Notes: generated by a model from the sequence alone, not told the origin. Positions 12,900-23,479 are shown, counted from the stretch's first letter. The stretch is DNA of 64,000 nt from Larix kaempferi (GCA_027924585.1 BSBM01000252.1:3906001-3970000); one strand, 5' to 3'. Numbers and translations are program-made.

Positions 12900-15551
12900 A
12901 TATTTTCTACAAAACAAGTTAAATTGCATGATTAGAAACTTCTCATAGTTTTCAGAACAAATTCTTACACATAAATAAATATGTCATATAGTCATGCAAT
13001 TATTTTAGCCAATGCTTCAATACAACATTCATCCATATCCTGTAACTTTCTAGATGCCTTCCAATCTCTACCACAACATTATTAAGAGTTTGCACTACTC
13101 CCAACATGTTAGCAAAGAGGTTTCATTCTAGATAAGTAGCAATGGAATGCTGTACAGTTCCGTAGGCCACTTACCCATCACATGCATATTAGTAGTGTAT
13201 TGTTCATTGATGCAATTATTCTAATATGCATAATACACAACCTAAGTCTAGGAACATAAGCATATACATCATTGAACAACATTATTTAAACAAACAAATA
13301 TGTAAGAAATGACAATTCAAATACTTATCTTTGCTTGGTTGTTGGGTGGACTCCCTCTGAATCTTTGCAACTCCATTTTGATGTGGATTGTGAGAAGTGG
13401 TCGACTCCCTCTGATTATCTGCATCCTTGCAGAAACTACTTGAGTGTGCTCCCTCTTGATCTTTGCTTCCTGGATTACCTGTCCTTGAACTTATATCCAT
13501 CCTCGATCACTATGCATGCTTACAAGTATCATTATTGTGATATGCTCGAGATCTCATACATAATCAAACATTTATTAGTATATTCTCAATACTATCAAAA
13601 CACAATAATCTTAAGCATGTATAGTCATGATCATTTCAAACAGAAATAATAAGCATTAGTATTCAAGGACTCTTATGGTTAGTCATAAATTAAAGTAAGA
13701 AACATAATATGCCTAAACCCGTGATTACTCAAACCTATGAATAATCATTATCAATCATGCCATGTATACTTATATAAGAGATCCTATCACAAGGTAGGAT
13801 TCTAACTTGATATAGGAAAAACATATCTGGATTAGTATGTTAGCTAGTTATGTCTAACATACCCACATGATGTCTTCTTGTTCTCTTCAATGACTTGTGC
13901 TAGTAACCTACATATCTCATTAGTTAACCATTATAGAACCAAGTTATACATACCTTGTAAATAGATCTTCTATGTGATCCGTGACAATGGATGAATCTTT
14001 GTCTTCATGTCACCATGATCATGTGTTCTTGAACTAGAACATGATTTGTCTTTCTTGGTGTACCTTTCATGTTAGCGGACAACATAAACCTCATACAACA
14101 CCATAATGCATTAGTACAATCATAAGTGTCAACACCCTAATCAATGAATATCTTCTATCATGCATTCATAATTTTATTAAGGTGATACAACAAGTCTAAA
14201 TTTAATCAAGATTGTACTAACCGTAATAATATGAAGACAAACATACCATACACTTAATCATGAACAAATCTTGAAACATACTTGGATAAGTCATACCTAT
14301 CAATATTGCTTGTAATCTTCTTATGTAAGGCCTTAGCCTCATCTCCCTCTGAAACATGAACTTCTTCACTTATGCAGGTGACCAATCCATTCTCTTCTAG
14401 GATTAACCCAATCCACTTGATTTGCAGGAATAGGATCTGGAGCTAGATTAGGGTTTGTCAGAGAAACCCTAAAATTCAAACTTCTGAAAGGATAGAAAGA
14501 TGCGCCTTGATGAGCTGATCAAGTCGATATACTCAGAATTTGAAAATTGCAAAGTTTCACCCCTCAAAATTGCCTTTGAAACTTTCAGATTCACTAGACA
14601 TGAACCCAAACTAGGGTTTGATAAATCCCACCCTTCTGTCCAATTAAAAGGTTCGATCCAAAGCTCCAGGCTTCTATTTTTCTGAGGAGCTTCCAGCCGT
14701 GGTCACAGATTTAAAAAATTCCCATTTTTGCAGAAGCCTTAATTTTCCACTTTTTCGATCAAAGTCCCGAACTAGGGTCTGATCAAGCCCGGCCATCTGC
14801 CCAACCAAAAAATATGATCTTGGTTTCTAAATTTTGATTTTGATGAGTAGCATTCAACCGTGGTCTCCAATTACAAAAATTCCAACTTTCTCCAAAACCC
14901 TAATTCCCGGAGCCATGAATGAAGGTGCTCAAAAAATAATTCTGTTTTGACAGAAATATGTACCTGATTGTTTCTGATGTAACTATGAACTTTCTGATCC
15001 ACAGGGTCTGAAACATTTTCCAGTGGTAGCCTGACCTGTCATATTTCCAACCCCACAGGTCTGACCTCAATTGGATTCTCTGAGAGAGATTTATGCCAAG
15101 TGTCGCAACGTGACCTTTTTACGGGATAAAACAGGAGAGCGAAGTTGTATGGATTTCCACATGTCACTGGTTCACTTTCAGCCTATGAACCTTCGTCCTG
15201 TGAAATTAAATTCCATTCCCTACCTGTCACGTTTTACGAAATTTCATTTGGAGCTTCCTAGCCCAAGTTATGACCTTTTTTCCTAGGTCACCTGTTTATG
15301 ACTCAGATATGGAAGAGGCAGAAACCCTATATTGTACAAATCATAAAGAAACAAGTACAATGAATTAGAAGTTTTCCTTTGGACAAAAGGTACATGGGGA
15401 TCTGATCTTCAACCTGTAAAAGTTTCAGATCTGAAAAATTCTCCAAAATGGATTTATAGTGAAAGTGCTACGATGACTATTGTTTTCTATATCAAGCCCT
15501 AGCATCGCAAGTGCAACAAGTGTCATACATGCCATACGATGCCTTCTTTCA
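12900..15551 (-). other. Copia-2 non-coding leader
   Basis: This is homologous on the minus strand to the Copia-1 leader (5410-8106), with the same blocks in the same order, including the acceptor-like CTTGTAG next to the RT end near 12910 (plus strand ...CTACAAAACAAG). I find no gag or integrase homology. The segment near 15000-15260 matches the 177-bp block that is duplicated in A and B; here it is single. Confidence 0.75.
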
Positions 15552-15568
15552 GGCTAGCTCTGATACGA
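15552..15568 (-). promoter_or_regulatory. Copia-2 primer-binding site
   Basis: The minus-strand sequence TCGTATCAGAGCTAGCC directly follows the 5' LTR (15569-16270). It is the initiator tRNA-Met site with one substitution (TCG for TGG at the LTR-proximal end). Confidence 0.88.
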
Positions 15569-16270
15569 TGTTAATTTTTTAGAATTTACTTCAATCTAAT
15601 CTAGGATCTTAACTGAGAGAACAACATGTACAACATATCTACATCATATCAATCATGGACACAATAATGCAAGCACACAAGAGACACAGAGTTTACTTGG
15701 GGAAAACCATAAAGGTGAAAAACCCCAATAACTTCCTCAGAGATAGATAGAGCAATGATACAACCCAAGCATAAGAGATAGACATCTCCTAGAAGCATAT
15801 TCTTCTCCTCCACAAGTGCTCCACTCTCCAAAGTGTGTGTGAGAGAATAGAATGATGAAATAGAGTGCCTCCCGCACTCTATTTATACTTGACTTGACTT
15901 GCCTAATAACCTTTACTAGGTCGGCCTCAACTTAACCACATAACACAATGCTGACTGGGCCGACACCCATTAGGGTGGTATAATAACCCTTTGACCCACA
16001 TGGCCGACCCCCAATAGGGTGGTCTAATAACTCTTTGACCCACATGACTTATACAGGGTCGACCCCAACAAGGTGGTCTAATAACCCATCAAGTATAAGT
16101 TACGACACTTACAATATAAATGACGACACTTCCGTATAGTGGAATAATAACATCTCTATAGAAATACAAACACTTCTGTATAGAGGAATAATACCATCTA
16201 TATAGGAGTACAATATACATAAATGAAATACATAGGTGAAATACATTCCGAAGTTACATATATATCAACA
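15569..16270 (-). repeat. Copia-2 5' LTR (right copy)
   Basis: The LTR is 702 bp, read on the minus strand, homologous to 9239-9929. TATA box TATTTATA at 15880-15887 (plus-strand coordinates). GTATG target duplication follows at 16271. It has three GCCGAC/GTCTAATAACC-type U3 repeat blocks at 15920-16085. Confidence 0.92.
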
Positions 16271-16784
16271 GTATGATGCTAATCAAAAGTTTAACCTGGA
16301 GGGTTATGTTGATTTAGATTGGGCAGGTAGTGCTGCAGATAGGAAGAGCACTTTTGGGTGTTGCTTCAATATGGGATCAGGTGTGATCTCTTGGTTTAGC
16401 AGGAAGCAGTCTTGCATAGCACTATGTACAGCCCAAGCAGAGTATGTCGCAGCTTGTTCAGCTAGTTGTGAGGCAGTATGGCTTAGGAAGCTACTGTTTG
16501 AGTTATTTGATCTCCTGTTGGATGCTACTGGTATATTTTGTGACAACAAGAGTTGTGTGAAGTTGTCTGAGAACCCGATGTTCCATGACAGGTCAAAGCA
16601 CGTTGAGATCAAATATCACTATATCAGGGATATGGTGCAGAGAGGAGAAGTGAAGCTCTTGTATGTTGCCATGGATGAGCAGGTTGCAAATGTGTTGACG
16701 AAACCACTAGCCAGAGTGAAGTTTGAGTACTTCAGAGAGAGGCTTGGTGTTCTTCAGATTGAAGATACTTCAAGAAAGAAGTGA
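16271..16784 (+). pseudogene. Copia-1 RNase H C-terminal part
   Basis: This resumes the Copia-1 frame exactly where it stopped at 9238: the host reads ...DYGLKY on the left and YDANQKF here. It stays open through GYVDLDWAGSAADRKS, SRKQSC, the DNKSC motif and FRERLGVLQI to a TGA at 16782. The usual TAEAEY motif reads TAQAEY, so an acidic residue thought to be catalytic in copia RNases H may be lost. The preceding open sequence from 16236 belongs to the Copia-2 LTR and is not part of this gene. Confidence 0.9.
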
Positions 16785-16859
16785 TGGGACACATTTGCAG
16801 GATCCATTCCAAGCATGGTTATAGGAGGATCCTTCCCATGGTTGTGGATGTAAGTGCTG

Positions 16860-17235
16860 TGTGATGAGCATCAGGACGATGCTCCAGTTACTTCTTTGGA
16901 TATGCATCAGTTGGATGATTTGTATGATCAGTTGGATCATGTATGTTGATATGCATCAGTTGGATGCTTTGTATGATCAGTTAGGTCATGTATGTTGATA
17001 TGCATCAGTTGGATGATTTGTATGATCAGTTGGATCATGTATGTTGATATGCATTAGTTGGATGATTTGTATGATCAGTTGGATCATGTATGATGATATG
17101 CATCAGGAAGATGCAGTGACGATGATCATGCGATGATGACATGCATCGGGACGATGCAGTGACGATGATCAGGTTGATCATGTGATGATGTACATCAGGA
17201 TGATGTATGGTGAGTATCAGTTTGATACTCCTTGG
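16860..17235 (+). repeat. Copia-1 49-bp tandem repeats with TGATCA/GCATC dyads
   Basis: The unit starts TTGATATGCATCAGTTGG and repeats every 49 bp (for example 16946 and 16995), for about four regular copies. The array then degenerates into GATGATC, CATCAGGAAGATG and CATCGGGACGATG words, which are short inverted repeats. It lies between the RNase H stop and the second array. Confidence 0.88.
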
Positions 17236-17244
17236 CCGTGGACA

Positions 17245-17860
17245 GGTTGTGTAAGATAAGATATAATAGCGCCCTGGGAGATTTGCAGATACTCTTTCGA
17301 GGTTTTTCCTATGGCATATAATAGCGCCCTGGGATATTTGGAAAATGCTCTTTCGAGGTTTTACTTGGGAGGACATATAATAGCGCCCTGGGAGATTTGT
17401 AGATACTCTTTTGAGGTTTTTCCTATGGCATATAATAGCACCCTGGGATATCTGGCAAATGCTCTTTTGAGGTTTTGTCCTATGGCATATAATAGCGCCC
17501 TGGGAGATTTGATAGGTTGAGCAGTACGCTTGTAATTAGTCCTGGGATACTCTTTCGAGGTTTTGCCATGACCACATGTAATATCACCCTGGGAGATCCA
17601 ATAGGTTGAGTAGTATGCTCGTAATCAGTCCTGGGATGCTCTTTCGAGGTTTTGTGGTGACCACATGTAATAGCACCCTAGGAGATCCGATAGGTTGAGC
17701 AGTATGCTTGTAATCAGTCTTGGGATGCTCTTTCAAGGTTGTGTGGTGGGGTCACATGTAATAGCACCCTGGGAGATCTTGCCGGTCGTGCTTAGGCACA
17801 TAAAGGATTTTGGGATACTCTTTCGAGGTTTTGTGATGCACTTAATAAGTCCTGAGGATT
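17245..17860 (+). repeat. Copia-1 tandem repeats of about 55-90 bp (CCCTGGGA / TCTTTCGAGGTTTT)
   Basis: Units share TATAATAGCGCCCTGGGA and CTCTTTCGAGGTTTT. The first units repeat every 55-59 bp (17262, 17317, 17376). Later ones are longer because a block containing GATAGGTTGAGCAGTATGC is added. The same array is present in Copia-2 and B, so it is an ancestral part of the family. Confidence 0.88.
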
Positions 17861-18108
17861 CCACAGTATGGCCAGTGATGATGAATACCTACAGGAGGCT
17901 AGGCCTACATCCAACATAAAAAAGTGTTGGCTTTGTAGAACTTCCTATGACAAGAAGAATTCAGAGATAGCCCAGTGATCGAGATGTCGAGTACAGCAGC
18001 AGTGATGATGATGATGCTCCGTGATCCAGTGATGATGATCCAACTCCAGTATTGAATACTTGTGCCTATATGTATTGATGACTTGTGTCAAGAGAATACC
18101 TTCCTAGT

Positions 18109-18118
18109 TAAGAGGAAG
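18109..18118 (+). promoter_or_regulatory. Copia-1 polypurine tract
   Basis: TAAGAGGAAG lies directly against the 3' LTR start TGTTGATG. It is the expected plus-strand priming site. Confidence 0.9.
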
Positions 18119-18755
18119 TGTTGATGTATTTGTAACTTCGGAAGATATTCACTTGTATATTGTATTTGTACTTTATTGTATCCCCAACGGAGATGTATTA
18201 TTCCTCCGATTGGAAGTGTTGTCATGTGTACTTGCAAGTGTTGCAAGTTATATTATAAGTGTCGTAACTTATACTTGATGGGTTATTAGACCACCTTGAA
18301 GGGGTCGGCCTTGTATGAGTCATGTGGGTCGAAGGGTTATTAGACCACCCTAGAGAGGTTGGCCCAGTCAGCATTATGTTAAGTGGTTAAGTTGGGGCTG
18401 ACCTAGTTGAGTAAAGGTCAAGTGAAAGTTAGTGTATAAATAGAGAGTGTGTCTCTCTCATTTTACACATTGTCTCATTCACTCACTTCGCATTAGTGAG
18501 AGAAGAGGAGGGTGGGCACAAGTGGAGGAGGAGCATGTTGCTGAATATATCTATATCTTGGGTTTGATCATGGTGATCCTTTTATTGATGCATATTCTAT
18601 CTCTGAGGAAGTTGCGGGGTTTTTCACCTTCTTGGTTTTCCCCGGTGAAATGTTTTGTGTCTCTTGTCTCTTATCTCTTAGGCTTGATATGCTGCACAAG
18701 TTGTTCTTTCAGTTAAGAACCTATATCTATTGAATTAAATGATGAAAAACTAACA
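18119..18755 (+). repeat. Copia-1 3' LTR
   Basis: The LTR is 637 bp, from TGTTGATG to TAACA. TATA box TATAAATA at 18435-18442. It carries two U3 repeat blocks (GGTTATTAGACCACC followed by a GTCGGCC-like word) where the 5' LTR keeps one. TCGTT follows at 18756-18760. Confidence 0.92.
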
Positions 18756-18915
18756 TCGTTGTGACAAGGCTCGAAGGGTAGGTGACCCCTAGGATAGAGG
18801 CTCACCGCGGTGGGTTTCGGGATGTCTCGGCCCCTGCTGAGTCACAAGTTATTGGTATATCTGTCTTGCGGGCTGTGGGATATACCCTTGGGAGGTTGTT
18901 GTTCCCATGGTTAAA
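18756..18915 (+). mobile_element. putative tRNA-derived SINE, 3' part
   Basis: This GC-rich stretch continues the tRNA-like head at 4727-4813 once Copia-1 is removed. It ends in a TTAAAAAAAAC tail near 18913, after which composition returns to AT-rich. Total length would be about 250 bp, normal for a plant SINE. I do not recognise the family and could not identify its own target duplication. Confidence 0.45.
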
Positions 18916-20150
18916 AAAAACAATAAGGGTGCCAAAAAACTATGGATTATAAACTAAGTATCAAACCAAAAATGAGGAGACCTAGACAACTACAACTACC
19001 TATCATCATTAAAAATATCAACATAGGGAACCTACTGGGTGGAATTCGAAGGGATGTCCTCTAGAGAATATGTTCACTTAGAAAATTCGAAACCTAAAGT
19101 TGCCTTAACGATGAGGTTGATTTTTGTGTTGATTCATCGAACCTGCTCCTGAGACTCATCCATTTGAAGAAGAATTTCCTTACACTCCTCCTAATAATCG
19201 AAAAAAGCATTTCCTATCAAAATTTTCATTTAACAATATGACAAGTTGAATTATTCTTTATTTTTTATTGCATTCTTTTTATAAATACTAAACCAAGTAA
19301 ATGAATCCTAAAATTAAAAATAAAGTACCAAAATATAAACATATTTTCATCCTAATATTAAGTATTTCCAAAACAATTAAAAGATGCATATAAGTTCAAT
19401 TATCCATCTTTAAAATTAACCATCAACACATTCTGACAAATACTCTCAAAAACAAAGATTTACAACTCTTTAACCCATGCCATTCTTAGTTCCTATAGTT
19501 TATCCATAGTTATATTAATAAATGTAACTCTTTAACCCATGTCATTCTTCGTTCCTATAATTCACCCACACTTCTTAGAATAATTAACGATAGTAAACAT
19601 GAATAACGCATAGTATTTTATATTGGATTCCATTTTGATTGTACCATTTGGCTAATTTAACATGTTATCTTGTTATAGGTTAACTATTTCATTTTAATAA
19701 TTATTTCTCTATATTTTAGATTAATTATAACTTATAATTTTATTAACATATTTTTATTATTAATTTTTTTTTGCTTCTATTTTATTTTTATTTTCATTTT
19801 TTTTAATTTTAAGTATTTTATACTAATTTTATTTTTATAATTTCATTTATGTTGATCAACATTAATGCATCCTTTACACACATTTGTATTATTATTCATT
19901 TAATAAAAATAAAAGTAAAATACTATCTTTTATAATATTTAAAATTTTATTTCATTTTATTATTTATTTCTCACTTTTATTTGAGTATTTTATATTATAT
20001 TATATTATTTTTATTCCATTAACATATTTTTATTATGGATAAATATTAATAATTTTTTTCAAACTTTTATTTTTATATTACTCTCATTTATAATATTTAA
20101 TATATTTGAATATTTTATTAATTATTTTATGTCTTTGATAATTCTATTTT
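18916..20150. other. AT-rich spacer with a tandem duplication
   Basis: No gene is visible. The stretch is extremely A+T-rich, mostly T-rich on the plus strand. A 60-bp-period duplication containing AACTCTTTAACCCATG occurs near 19466 and 19526. Similar AT-rich text resumes at 31080-31200, beyond elements C and E, so one old AT-rich unit may have been split. Confidence 0.5.
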
Positions 20151-21216
20151 TTACCCTGGACAGGTTGGGAACCCAGTTAACTCCAATCCCTTCCATGGGG
20201 TAGGTGGAGGGGGAAGGTGGCAAGCCTAAGGACGTTCCTCCAGACGATTCACCTAGACAAAGGCATGTTGATATTTAATGTTCCTAGTGTTTGAGGCATG
20301 TAGAAAGTTGGTGCATCTAGAAAGTGCAACATGCAAGTTGCAATGGCAGTGATCCTGCAATTGCATGCATTCAAGTTGGATGGAACTTGGCACCTACAGG
20401 TTCGAATGGAGGGTAAATTTCAACACCTAGTTGGTTGGATGTTTATTCATGTTTTCAGTTGTGAATCGCAGGGCAGAGAAGCAAGTTTGAATGTTAATTA
20501 TTTCACCAACAATTTTCATTTTGGTGCTTGGGTCAGATTCCAAGAACATGGGTTTTCTTTCACCTTGCTTAAGGAGCCAAGATTTCTTTGATGCTTCAAT
20601 GGGTACCCTGTGGCTCTATGGACATGTTGGAAGTCTAGGGTTTCATGTTTATCCAACGTGCTCATTGTAGGAGGGGAGGGAGAGTTCGCCATAGTTGGTT
20701 TGAGCATAAATTCCAACACAACATCTCCTGCTACATTTGGAATGAGATAGAACAAGAAGAAGAATGTTTTTTCCTGGGGTTTCAAAGTAATGCTAGAACA
20801 AGCCAAGTTGTGGTACATCACAAGGGTATGGATCCCTACTAGATCCTCGATCTCCTCCTTGGAAGGGTCTTGCAAGAGTGCGAGAATGATAAATCCAACT
20901 TTCGGTTGGTGGTGTCGACGATTAGGAACGACCTTAACAATGTCCATACCAAATTGGACTTCCTTGCAGAAGTTGTGAGTGCACCCATGCAAATTCATCA
21001 TCCACAACTGGAGAATGTTGAAGACAAGGCCAAGATCCATCACAAGTCAGACTGTGGTTCTATTTTGGTTAATTTAGAAATGCTCTCGATGTTGTTTTTG
21101 AACCATTCGGTGGTTTAAACTCTTTGTTAATGGGGCTCTCCTGGTTTCCCTCACAGGGAAGGATCCCCAAGACAATTTTATGTCTATCATGATTTTTTAA
21201 GACAGCTACTTTGGTT
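20151..21216 (+). pseudogene. degenerate coding-like sequence, possibly LINE-related
   Basis: Composition changes sharply from the AT-rich DNA on the left. A plus-strand frame from 20645 to 21118 is open except for one stop at 20840-20842. A 175-codon minus-strand frame (20516-21043) overlaps it, so coding strand is uncertain. I recognise no domain in either. Across element C (30976-31090) the sequence ends in TTCAATAGAGC and TTATAAAAA-type text, like a plant LINE 3' end. That is the only basis for the LINE suggestion. Confidence 0.3.
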
Positions 21217-21221
21217 GCCAT

Positions 21222-21913
21222 TGTTGGAACATAAATCCATCTAGAGCATAAGTTAAAACACTTTCATTAAATCCCTAGGTGTTTAGATATAATGCTTCAT
21301 GTGTTAAGCTACCAAAGTCAATAGTCTAGACCATTGTTTTCCACTTTTTCCAACTTTAGACTATTGGAGCACCCACCATTTTATTTTGATCATGTTTTCA
21401 TATCCGAGAGCGCATTTCCTGCTTTATTCCTAATTTTCTAGATAAAGACAACTTTTTACTGCTTTTTAGAAAGATTAGGATAAGGAAGTTGCACTAGGAC
21501 CTATTTGGGTAAGCTTGTTACTTTTTTCCTTACACCACTTCCATATTTTTCTCCATAAAGACACTCTTTAGATGATTTTTTTTCACTCATGGTACATCAA
21601 GCCTTTACTTTCCCATTCGTGACGACTTGATATGAGTTGGATATAGATACTTGCCTAGATTGGGGATTTAGTCTATTATAAGCCTGCTTTTCTGTGATCT
21701 TTTCGAATTGCCTTTAGTGCATTCGATTTTCTCTCATGAGATGTATTATTTATTGTACTCTTATTGTTCAATAATATTATGATGGATTTTTACTCAATTA
21801 AGTTTCTTTTTATCGTGTGTTATGCTCAAATTTTCTTCCTTCTCTACATTCTTGCAAAACTAATTGTGAGGTTTCTTCAGTGAACTAGATTCAGACTATT
21901 ACAAATTCTCACA
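21222..21913 (+). repeat. Element C 5' LTR
   Basis: The LTR runs from TGTTGGAAC to CTCACA, 692 bp, directly followed by the PBS. The copy at 30279-30970 is of equal length with scattered substitutions, so the insertion is not very old. Confidence 0.92.
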
Positions 21914-21953
21914 TGGTATCAGAGCCATATATTTTAGACATGGTATCAGAGCT
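21914..21953 (+). promoter_or_regulatory. Element C primer-binding site, present twice
   Basis: TGGTATCAGAGCC lies directly at the LTR end (21914-21926), and a second TGGTATCAGAGCT follows at 21941-21953, 27 bp downstream. Only the first is at the canonical position. The second, preceded by the same ACA as the LTR end, looks like a local duplication of the LTR-PBS junction. Confidence 0.85.
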
Positions 21954-22018
21954 CTATAGTACTGAATTTCCTCCTGAGTGATTTTTTTGTAGGTATTTTG
22001 TGCAGGTACAACAACTTC

Positions 22019-22354
22019 ATGGATTCAAATTCAATTCCTCCTCTTACTCCATTCAATTATGCTGAGTGGAAGACAAAGATGGTTGCATCTCTAAATATAC
22101 AATGTGTCTATGATGTGTCTATTGGTGCTATCAGCAAGCCATATTCCTCTAAAGAGAATAATGAATGGCTAAATGACTATGACAGAGCATTCAGAGTTAT
22201 GTATCTAGCAATGTCTTCAGATATGCACTACCTCATTGGTTCTACAGACTATCCTTTTGAGTTATGGTCCAACTTAGACAGGGATCTAGATAAGAAGAAG
22301 ATTGGTGCATGGAGTGAGCCTATGGATACATGCTCATGTGTTATCCCCCCCTGA
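22019..22354 (+). CDS. Element C gag-like N-terminal protein fragment
   Basis: An ATG at 22019 opens a frame of 111 codons. Its start, MDSNSIPPLTPFNYAEWKTK, is typical of copia GAG N-termini: substrate-like PPLTPFNY, then the conserved AEWK helix. It also has the downstream ...YPFELWSNL motif. In retrotransposons this domain multimerises to build the cytoplasmic virus-like particle. The frame ends at TGA 22352-22354, just after a run of seven C (22345-22351). In the frame entered by slipping at that run, gag-like sequence continues to a single TAA at 22380 and beyond. The fragment is therefore probably the front half of a longer ancestral frame. Confidence 0.7.
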   Translation: MDSNSIPPLTPFNYAEWKTKMVASLNIQCVYDVSIGAISKPYSSKENNEWLNDYDRAFRVMYLAMSSDMHYLIGSTDYPFELWSNLDRDLDKKKIGAWSEPMDTCSCVIPP

Positions 22355-22382
22355 TGTCTCAGCCTCAACTCTCTCTAAATAA

Positions 22383-22685
22383 TTTGTTCAATATGAAGAA
22401 GAAGAAATTGTAGAAATTTCAACACATACAGTTCCTGTTGAAGATATTCTCTTTGTTTCGAATGCTTCATCTTCTTGCCATGAAGCAGTAATTGAAGAGA
22501 CTTCTTCTATGGCTCTAGAAGTTGAGAAATCATATCTCTCTCCTTCATATGTGGCTACTAATCATGAAGAAATTTCAACTAATGGATCTTCCATTGTTGA
22601 AGAGGATTCCATCCATTCACATTTCTCATATCATTCTTCATATTTTGATCTTGAGGATGAAAAGCTAGTTTTTGATGATCCTTTG
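22383..22685 (+). pseudogene. Element C internal frame, left part (split by gypsy E)
   Basis: The frame is open for 101 codons from just after TAA 22380-22382 to the gypsy E insertion; its first in-frame ATG is at 22509. It is acidic (an EEEE run and many Glu, Ser and His). The reading frame continues without interruption at 29650-30195 if gypsy E and one CTTTG copy are removed, giving 282 codons plus stop. I recognise no domain. It is probably the C-terminal part of the gag-like protein of this element or a captured sequence. Confidence 0.6.
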
Positions 22686-23227
22686 TGATCCATGTCGTGT
22701 CTAGGAAGCACGAGGGGGGAAACAATTTGACTGAATGAGTTGGCTCTGTTATGGAAAAATCTTAATAAAAAAAACAAGCAAAAGCAGGATTACGCAACAT
22801 AGATAAACACAATATGCAGGAATGCGAACTTTTCTTCTATTACTTGCAAACATATCAAAAAAATGATGTATGTTACAATATTATACATGCTTATATTGAA
22901 TTCTGAGACGCTTGGGTGCCTTCCCATTATGTTCAGTTACAAAGAAGAAGTTAGAACGGTTTCAACAATTCAACAGTTATAGTCGACTGGAAGATAGAGA
23001 GACAGTCTGTCGAAGTTCAACAGTCGCTGGTTGCATGTCAACGCTGAATTTCGATGTCGCAAACTGTGAGGTTGCTGAACATGTCGAAGGTTCAGAATGT
23101 GTCGCAGTATGTCGAAGTCGAGACTTGTCAGAGTTGTGTTGAAATCGGATCCTGTCGAAGTCATGTCGATTCAAAACTTGTCGAAGTTGTATCGACATCA
23201 ATGACTTGCCAACTATGATGTGGATCA
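22686..23227 (-). repeat. Gypsy E 3' LTR (left copy)
   Basis: The LTR is 542 bp, the same length as its partner. On the plus strand the words TGTCGA/TGTCGAAG recur at least five times between 23005 and 23195 (CTTCGACA on the element strand). The polypurine tract is just outside it at 23228-23240 (minus-strand AAGGAAGGAGGTT). Confidence 0.92.
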
Positions 23228-23479
23228 AACCTCCTTCCTTAAGAAACAATGGTCTCCATTGTTTGCTCGTGAAGGTGAGGAAACTTGTCGGTTATGTCAG
23301 TAAAAAAGTACCACTTTCCTTGAGATGGGAGTTGTCCAGCTTTGGAAACTTGAAGCAAGGGAATTGTGTTCATCCTTGTGTGGCGTACTCATTATCCCAC
23401 AATGGTGGTGCAAGGAAGAGGCTCCTGAACATCTAGATGGATGTCTTCGGGTTCTGCTGTCGGTAAGTCATTCTTTTCC

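Larger units (their letters stand above)
9239..16270 (-). mobile_element. Copia-2: gag-less and integrase-less copia element nested in Copia-1
   Basis: The element is 7032 bp, inverted relative to its host, with LTRs at 9239-9929 and 15569-16270. A perfect 5-bp target duplication, GTATG, lies at 9234-9238 and 16271-16275. On the minus strand the order is LTR, PBS (15552-15568), leader (about 15550 down to 12900), RT and RNase H (12840 down to 11290), tandem repeats (11230 down to 9950), PPT (9930-9938), LTR. It belongs to the same superfamily as Copia-1, so this is self-family nesting. Gag, protease and integrase are again missing. Confidence 0.93.
4814..18755 (+). mobile_element. Copia-1: Ty1/copia-type LTR retrotransposon lacking gag and integrase, split by Copia-2
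   Basis: The element has homologous LTRs at 4814-5396 and 18119-18755, a tRNA-iMet PBS at 5397, a PPT at 18109-18118 and a pol fragment on the plus strand. Removing Copia-2 and one GTATG copy leaves about 6.9 kb. The order is LTR, long non-coding leader, RT, RNase H, two tandem-repeat arrays, PPT, LTR. I find no gag, protease or integrase sequence. The repeat of TCGTT at both outer ends suggests the target duplication; it overlaps the expected TGTT start of the 5' LTR, so that end looks trimmed or mutated. Two stops and a frameshift in pol make it non-autonomous today. Confidence 0.9.

Noticed and set aside
16236-16270. The start of the Copia-1 RNase H frame upstream of 16271
   Set aside because: These codons are Copia-2 LTR sequence that happens to be in frame. 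The host gene resumes only after the GTATG target duplication.
20516-21043. A 175-codon minus-strand frame
   Set aside because: No recognised domain. An overlapping plus-strand frame is nearly as open, so coding strand and coding status are both unsupported.
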